Of a stretch of DNA of 9,399 bases, positions 6,563 to 9,399 are shown one piece after another (position 1 is the first letter of the stretch; each line of letters begins with the position of its first letter). The DNA lies in NCBI GenBank assembly GCA_002327415.1, contig DCVU01000108.1, positions 1-9,399 on the forward strand. Reading direction: 5' to 3'. This DNA is from Smithella sp. UBA2180. GTDB lineage: Bacteria > Desulfobacterota > Syntrophia > Syntrophales > Smithellaceae. Under the pieces are notes generated by a model that was not told where the DNA came from, searched no databases, and saw only the letters and a program-made list of their open reading frames with translations. The translations under genes and the position numbers were made by a program.

Positions 6563-7144
6563 TCAATGCTCCTTCTTTCCGATGTATTTCAAAAAGTTTC
6601 TGATTATACGTTTGCCCTGCGGCGTAAGCACCGATTCGGGATGAAACTGAATGCCTTCCACAGGATAGTTTTTGTGACGCAGTCCCATTATTTCTCCCTC
6701 TTCCGTCTCCGCGCTGACTTCCAAAAAGTCGGGCAGTGTTTCTCTGACAACAATCAGCGAATGGTAACGGCCGGCAGGGAAGGGATTGGGTACACCGGCA
6801 AATATGGTTTTGCCGTCGTGCTTTACCTGAGATATTTTCCCGTGCATGATGCGAGAGGCGCGTAAAACTTTGGCTCCGAAGGCGTATCCAATGGATTGAT
6901 GTCCCAGACATACGCCCATAATAGGGACGTCTTTATAAAATTCGCGAACGACATCAACAGTTATTCCCGCCTCTTTGGGTGTGCAGGGGCCCGGAGAAAG
7001 AAATATTGCCCGGGGCTTAAGACGTTTTATTTTCTCCGTCGTTATCTTGTCATTGCGATATACTTCAACCTTTTCACCCATCTGCTCCAAATACTGGACG
7101 ATGTTGAATGTAAAAGAATCGTAATTATCAATCATCAAAATCAT
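6563..7144 (-). CDS. trpG: Anthranilate synthase component II (glutamine amidotransferase)
   Basis: TrpG is a class I glutaminase that supplies ammonia to TrpE for anthranilate synthesis. The 193-residue protein has the standard elements: MIDNYDSFTFNIVQYL at 4-19, the oxyanion loop SPGPCTP (50-56), the nucleophile C79 in GVCLGHQSIG, and the triad partners H168 and E170 in IQFHPES. The ATG is 12 bases after the trpE stop, with TAGGAG overlapping that stop as ribosome binding site. In many bacteria the same glutaminase also serves PabB (folate); the sequence cannot tell whether this one is shared. Position between trpE and trpD makes the tryptophan role clear. Confidence 0.97.
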   Translation of the reverse strand: MILMIDNYDSFTFNIVQYLEQMGEKVEVYRNDKITTEKIKRLKPRAIFLSPGPCTPKEAGITVDVVREFYKDVPIMGVCLGHQSIGYAFGAKVLRASRIMHGKISQVKHDGKTIFAGVPNPFPAGRYHSLIVVRETLPDFLEVSAETEEGEIMGLRHKNYPVEGIQFHPESVLTPQGKRIIRNFLKYIGKKEH

Positions 7145-7156
7145 ACTTCTTTTCTC

Positions 7157-8650
7157 CTATTTGCTATTCTTAATTTCAAAGCCGCTTGACGCCAGTCGCA
7201 CAGCCTGCAGCATGCCGCGGGACTTGTTTAAAGACTCCTGATGTTCCGATTCAGGAATAGAATCGTACACAATACCGGCTCCGGCCTGCACATAAACTTT
7301 ACCGTTTTTCAAAACCATTGTTCGGATGGTGATGCACAAATCCATATTGCCGCTGAAGCTGAAATATCCCACCGCCCCGCCGTAAGGTCCTCTCTTGACT
7401 TTTTCCAGCTCATTGATAATTTCCATTGCCCTTACTTTGGGCGCACCGCTTAAGGTGCCTGCCGGAAAAGTCGCCGCCAGAACATCGAAGGCATCTTTCC
7501 CTTTGGCCAATTGCGCGCGCACATTGGAAACCAGATGCATCACGTGCGAATATTTTTCCACAACCATATATTGATTCACCTGAACACTGCCGGTTTGCGC
7601 CACTCGTCCCAGATCGTTGCGTCCCAGATCAACCAGCATCACATGCTCCGCCCGTTCCTTTTCATCGGAGAGCAATTCATCGGATAACGCGCGGTCTTCC
7701 TGTTCGGTTTTGCCTCGTGGTCTTGTTCCGGCAATCGGGCGCAATTCCATCGTATCTTCCTCTTTGCGCACCATAACTTCTGGAGAAGAACCAATAAGGG
7801 TCAGATCATCCATTTTCAGAAAGAAAAGATATGGGGATGGATTGACGAAGCGCAGAGCCCTGTAGAGATCAATGGGATTACTGCGGCAGTCGGTTTCGAA
7901 GCGTTGCGAGAGAACAACCTGGATGATATCTCCTGCGACAATGTATTCTTTGGCTTTCTCAATAGCAGCCTTGTATTGTTGAGGCGTCATATTGGAGTCA
8001 AAGTTAACTTCGCTTCCCGAGGCAGCTGCTGTTTTATGCGATGCGGCTGCCGCAATCGTTTCAATCATCGCTTCAATTTTCTGACAGGAAGCGGCATAAC
8101 TTGCTTCCAGGGAATCTGTGTCCTCCGTAAAAGCGCAGGCTACCACTTTAATGGTGTGGCGCACATTATCAAAAATCATGAGAGAATCACTGATAACAAA
8201 AACAGCTTCATCAAGATTCAAATCATCAGGCGGGCTTGGCGGAAGTTTTTCGAAATAACGCACCATTTCATAGCCTAAGTAACCTACGGCTCCGCCGTAA
8301 AAACGCGGCAGACCGGGAATGGAAACAGGTTTATAGCGATCAAGCAATTCGCGCAGGAAATTCAGCGGATTGCCGTCATGTTTACGTGTTGAGCTCTTTC
8401 CGTTTTCTTCAATAATAACTTTGTCGCCGTGAACTTTCAAAACAACTCCGGCATCCGTTCCTAAAAAGGAATACCGCCCCCATTTCTCGCCGCCTTCGAC
8501 ACTTTCCAGCAGATAGACGTGATCTTTGTTCTGGAGTTTCATTAAAACGGAAACCGGTGTTTCCACATCGGCAAGTATTTCCCGATAGACCGGTATCAGA
8601 TTTCCCTTTTTTGCTAACTTTTCAAATTCTGCAAAACTTGGTTGATACAT
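7157..8650 (-). CDS. trpE: Anthranilate synthase component I
   Basis: TrpE makes anthranilate from chorismate using ammonia from TrpG, the committed and normally feedback-inhibited step. The 497-residue protein shows the chorismate-binding core: NPSPYLFFL (270-278), PIAGTRPRG (305-313), the DLGRNDLGRV stretch (341-350), FPAGTLSGAPKVRAMEII (395-412) and GAGIVYDS (457-464). The N-terminal tryptophan-inhibition motif LLES is at 47-50, so feedback inhibition is expected. The order of motifs and presence of LLES, with trpG next door, favour TrpE over PabB. The ATG has AAGGAG 7 bases upstream. It is the first structural gene after the attenuator and the palindromic repeat in the leader. Confidence 0.97.
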   Translation of the reverse strand: MYQPSFAEFEKLAKKGNLIPVYREILADVETPVSVLMKLQNKDHVYLLESVEGGEKWGRYSFLGTDAGVVLKVHGDKVIIEENGKSSTRKHDGNPLNFLRELLDRYKPVSIPGLPRFYGGAVGYLGYEMVRYFEKLPPSPPDDLNLDEAVFVISDSLMIFDNVRHTIKVVACAFTEDTDSLEASYAASCQKIEAMIETIAAAASHKTAAASGSEVNFDSNMTPQQYKAAIEKAKEYIVAGDIIQVVLSQRFETDCRSNPIDLYRALRFVNPSPYLFFLKMDDLTLIGSSPEVMVRKEEDTMELRPIAGTRPRGKTEQEDRALSDELLSDEKERAEHVMLVDLGRNDLGRVAQTGSVQVNQYMVVEKYSHVMHLVSNVRAQLAKGKDAFDVLAATFPAGTLSGAPKVRAMEIINELEKVKRGPYGGAVGYFSFSGNMDLCITIRTMVLKNGKVYVQAGAGIVYDSIPESEHQESLNKSRGMLQAVRLASSGFEIKNSK

Positions 8651-8687
8651 ATTTTTCTCCTTGTTATCCTAATCTCCGTTTACAAAT

Positions 8688-8751
8688 GTAGGGCGCATTC
8701 CCCGAATGCGCCGATTGCTATAGGTCGGATTGTTCGGGGAACAATCCCTAC
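8688..8751. repeat. 64-bp twin-hairpin palindromic element in the trp leader
   Basis: Terminal inverted repeats GTAGGG (8688-8693) and CCCTAC (8746-8751) enclose two perfect 9-bp hairpins. The first is GGCGCATTC (8692-8700) with GAATGCGCC (8704-8712), loop CCC. The second is GGATTGTTC (8727-8735) with GAACAATCC (8739-8747), loop GGG. The cores TTCCCCGAA and TTCGGGGAA are reverse complements, so the two halves are also an inverted repeat of each other. It looks like a REP/MITE-type intergenic element. It lies between the second leader terminator and the trpE ribosome binding site, so it is transcribed as part of the trpE 5' UTR. Confidence 0.75.
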
Positions 8752-8761
8752 GCAAGCATCA

Positions 8762-8795
8762 CAAAAAAAGGCCGTGATTTTTTTATCACGGCCTT
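8762..8795 (-). terminator. Second intrinsic terminator in the trp leader (T2)
   Basis: A perfect 11-bp stem, AAGGCCGTGAT pairing with ATCACGGCCTT (8785-8795 and 8768-8778), with a 6-base loop. On the - strand it is followed by a run of T residues (8769-8762). It faces trpE and lies after the attenuator terminator, so any transcript reaching trpE must pass it. There is no T-run on the + side. Confidence 0.85.
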
Positions 8796-8908
8796 AATGC
8801 GCTAAAAACAAAAAAAGCCGTGAAGATCCCGGAGGCTCTCCACGGCTTTGACTTTAATTTAAAAGATCAGCGGCGGAAAATCCTCCCTTTGAGGTTCCAC
8901 CACCACCA
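8768..8908 (-). promoter_or_regulatory. trp attenuator with mutually exclusive RNA structures
   Basis: On the RNA, segment 1 is the Trp codons (GUGGUGG, within 8908-8897), segment 2 is CCGCCGCU (8876-8869, overlapping the leader stop codon), segment 3 is AGCCGUGG (8847-8840) and segment 4 is the 3' arm of T1 (8822-8814). Segments 1:2 can form 7 pairs, 2:3 form 7 of 8 (antiterminator, takes the 5' arm of T1), and 3:4 is T1. A ribosome stalled on the Trp codons leaves segment 2 free, since it begins 20 bases further on; a ribosome at the stop codon covers it. This is the classical logic of attenuation. Pairings were read by eye; energies were not calculated. Confidence 0.78.
8805..8849 (-). terminator. 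Attenuator terminator of the trp operon (T1)
   Basis: On the - strand AAAGCCGTG (8849-8841) pairs with CACGGCTTT (8822-8814), 9 bp, with an inner GAG/CTC helix in the loop. Seven T residues follow, then G and five more T. It lies 17 bases after the stop codon of the Trp-rich leader peptide, where the attenuator of a trp operon is expected. Confidence 0.88.
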
Positions 8909-8944
8909 GTTATTAAGAATTAATGTTTTAATTGTTGTTTTCAT
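8867..8944 (-). CDS. trpL: trp operon leader peptide with four consecutive Trp codons
   Basis: A 25-codon reading frame from ATG (8944-8942) to TGA (8869-8867). It begins MKTTIKTLILNN, continues with four tryptophans in a row (TGG x4, 8908-8897, residues 13-16) and ends NLKGRIFRR. Four tandem Trp codons in a short frame just before a terminator are diagnostic of a leader peptide whose translation senses charged tRNA-Trp. The ribosome binding site is weak (GAAAGTGAT 3 bases before the ATG, or GGAAG further up). The stop codon falls inside RNA segment 2 of the attenuator, as the mechanism requires. It is probably not a stable protein. A - strand sigma70-type promoter ends about 30 bases upstream. 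Confidence 0.92.
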   Translation of the reverse strand: MKTTIKTLILNNWWWWNLKGRIFRR

Positions 8945-8973
8945 AAATCACTTTCAACTTCCAATTTGGCAGT

Positions 8974-9002
8974 CATATAACAGCAAGAATATTATCTGTC
9001 AA
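8974..9002 (-). promoter_or_regulatory. Probable sigma70 promoter of the trp operon
   Basis: On the - strand a perfect -35 TTGACA (9002-8997) is followed after 17 bases by TATATG (8979-8974), a 4/6 match to the -10 consensus. The predicted transcript start near 8967 gives a short 5' UTR of about 20-25 bases before the leader peptide. The position fits the attenuator exactly. Confidence 0.75.
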
Positions 9003-9015
9003 CAATTATTTGTTG
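9000..9015. promoter_or_regulatory. Operator-like palindrome overlapping the trp -35 box
   Basis: CAACAA (9000-9005) and TTGTTG (9010-9015) form a perfect 6-bp inverted repeat with a 4-base spacer, sharing three bases with the -35 hexamer. A repressor bound here would block the promoter. It does not resemble the E. coli TrpR box, and the AT-rich sequence makes chance plausible. Confidence 0.3.
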
Positions 9016-9092
9016 CACGCTAAAACATCAATCTTTTTAACTGCGGAAGATGGGTTAGTTGATGAATCGCCACAGGCTTCTAATGTTGATTT

Positions 9093-9399
9093 TTACAATA
9101 CTATCTTTTCGATTTGTTCGACATTATTAAAATGCTTATCCCGAGTTAAAAGGGTGCCGCCGTCAGCCATGCAACAGGCGGCAATCCAAACATCGTTAAT
9201 GGGAATTTTGCATCCTTTTTTCTCTAAATATTCATAAATGAGCGCATATTTACGGGAAACATTTTCATCTACCGCGATTATTTCAACATGAAAAAGATTG
9301 ATAAATTGCTCAATCTTCTGTTCGTTTAATTTTTTCCGGGAACTTTTTCCAAAACCATAATAAAGTTCACCTAAAACTATTGAAGGGAAACAAATCTCT
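9093..9399 (-). CDS. PIN-domain ribonuclease, VapC-type toxin (3' part)
   Basis: The last 101 residues of a PIN-domain protein, cut by the right edge; VapC toxins are usually 125-140 residues, so the start and the first catalytic Asp lie outside. The visible part begins ICFPSIVLGELYYGFGKSSR, which carries the conserved Glu of the acidic active site. Further on are the YALIYEYLEKKG helix, IPINDVWIAACCMADGG with the second conserved Asp (ND), and LLTRDKHFNNVE with the final Asp. These match the VapC layout. VapC toxins are metal-dependent RNases, normally encoded with a VapB antitoxin just upstream; that position is outside the window. The stop is TAA at 9095-9093, about 90 bases before the trp -35 box. 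I see no clear terminator between them, so some read-through into trp is possible. Confidence 0.85.
   Translation of the reverse strand, partial: EICFPSIVLGELYYGFGKSSRKKLNEQKIEQFINLFHVEIIAVDENVSRKYALIYEYLEKKGCKIPINDVWIAACCMADGGTLLTRDKHFNNVEQIEKIVL

Noticed and set aside
6166..6603. 145-codon + strand frame opposite trpD
   Set aside because: Antisense to conserved TrpD motifs; Ala/Ser/Thr-rich composition typical of a shadow frame.
6561..6911. Open frame extending trpD upstream to 6911, as if TrpD had a 117-residue N-terminal extension
   Set aside because: This part lies inside trpG in another frame, has no TrpD-like sequence, and the ATG at 6560 has a good ribosome binding site and gives the usual family length.
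8762..8849. T-box riboswitch or TRAP-binding leader as the trp control element
   Set aside because: No T-box TGGN sequence or specifier stem was seen and no series of GAG/UAG triplets; the Trp-rich leader frame explains the region.
9006..9092. In-frame continuation of the PIN gene past its stop (27 codons beginning KSTLEACGDSS)
   Set aside because: The PIN domain is complete at the TAA and the trailing peptide is not recognisable; an 81-base open stretch is easily chance.
9010..9237. 75-codon + strand frame at the right edge
   Set aside because: Antisense to the PIN-domain gene, whose conserved residues clearly favour the - strand; no ribosome binding site seen.

Overview
The window reads as part of the chromosome of an anaerobic, Gram-negative bacterium, most likely a member of the Desulfobacterota (old Deltaproteobacteria, for instance a syntroph or sulfate/metal reducer). 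This is inferred from the hgcAB pair, a trp operon controlled by a translated leader peptide, and short TGTCATTCC-type palindromic repeats of a kind familiar in that group. No rRNA or other marker is present, so the taxonomy is tentative.

Left part, + strand (1-2005): a cysteine-rich MarR-family regulator cut by the window edge, then hgcA, then hgcB. HgcA is a membrane-anchored corrinoid protein with the diagnostic NVWCAAGK cap helix. HgcB is its two-cluster ferredoxin with the extra Cys73 and cysteine-rich tail. Together they are the known machinery for turning inorganic Hg(II) into methylmercury. The regulator ends 21 bases before hgcA and is probably in the same transcript. A 75-bp palindromic repeat separates hgcA from hgcB, and a related 74-bp copy follows hgcB.

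Middle and right part, - strand (8944 down to 2121): a complete tryptophan operon, trpL-trpE-trpG-trpD-trpC-trpF-trpB-trpA, tightly packed, with trpF/trpB and trpB/trpA overlapping by 4 and 1 bases. It converges on hgcB. Together the seven enzymes convert chorismate to L-tryptophan. Upstream of trpE are a sigma70-type promoter, a 25-residue leader peptide with four consecutive Trp codons, and a classic attenuator. Immediately after the attenuator terminator comes a second, stronger terminator whose 5' arm can pair with the 3' arm of the first. This suggests a six-segment relay in which one ribosome stall would disarm both terminators. A 64-bp palindromic repeat then lies between the second terminator and trpE.

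Right edge, - strand (9093-9399): the 3' part of a PIN-domain (VapC-like) toxin gene, upstream of the trp promoter.

The points that most deserve attention are the mercury-methylation locus with its Cys-rich putative regulator, and the tandem trp terminators.
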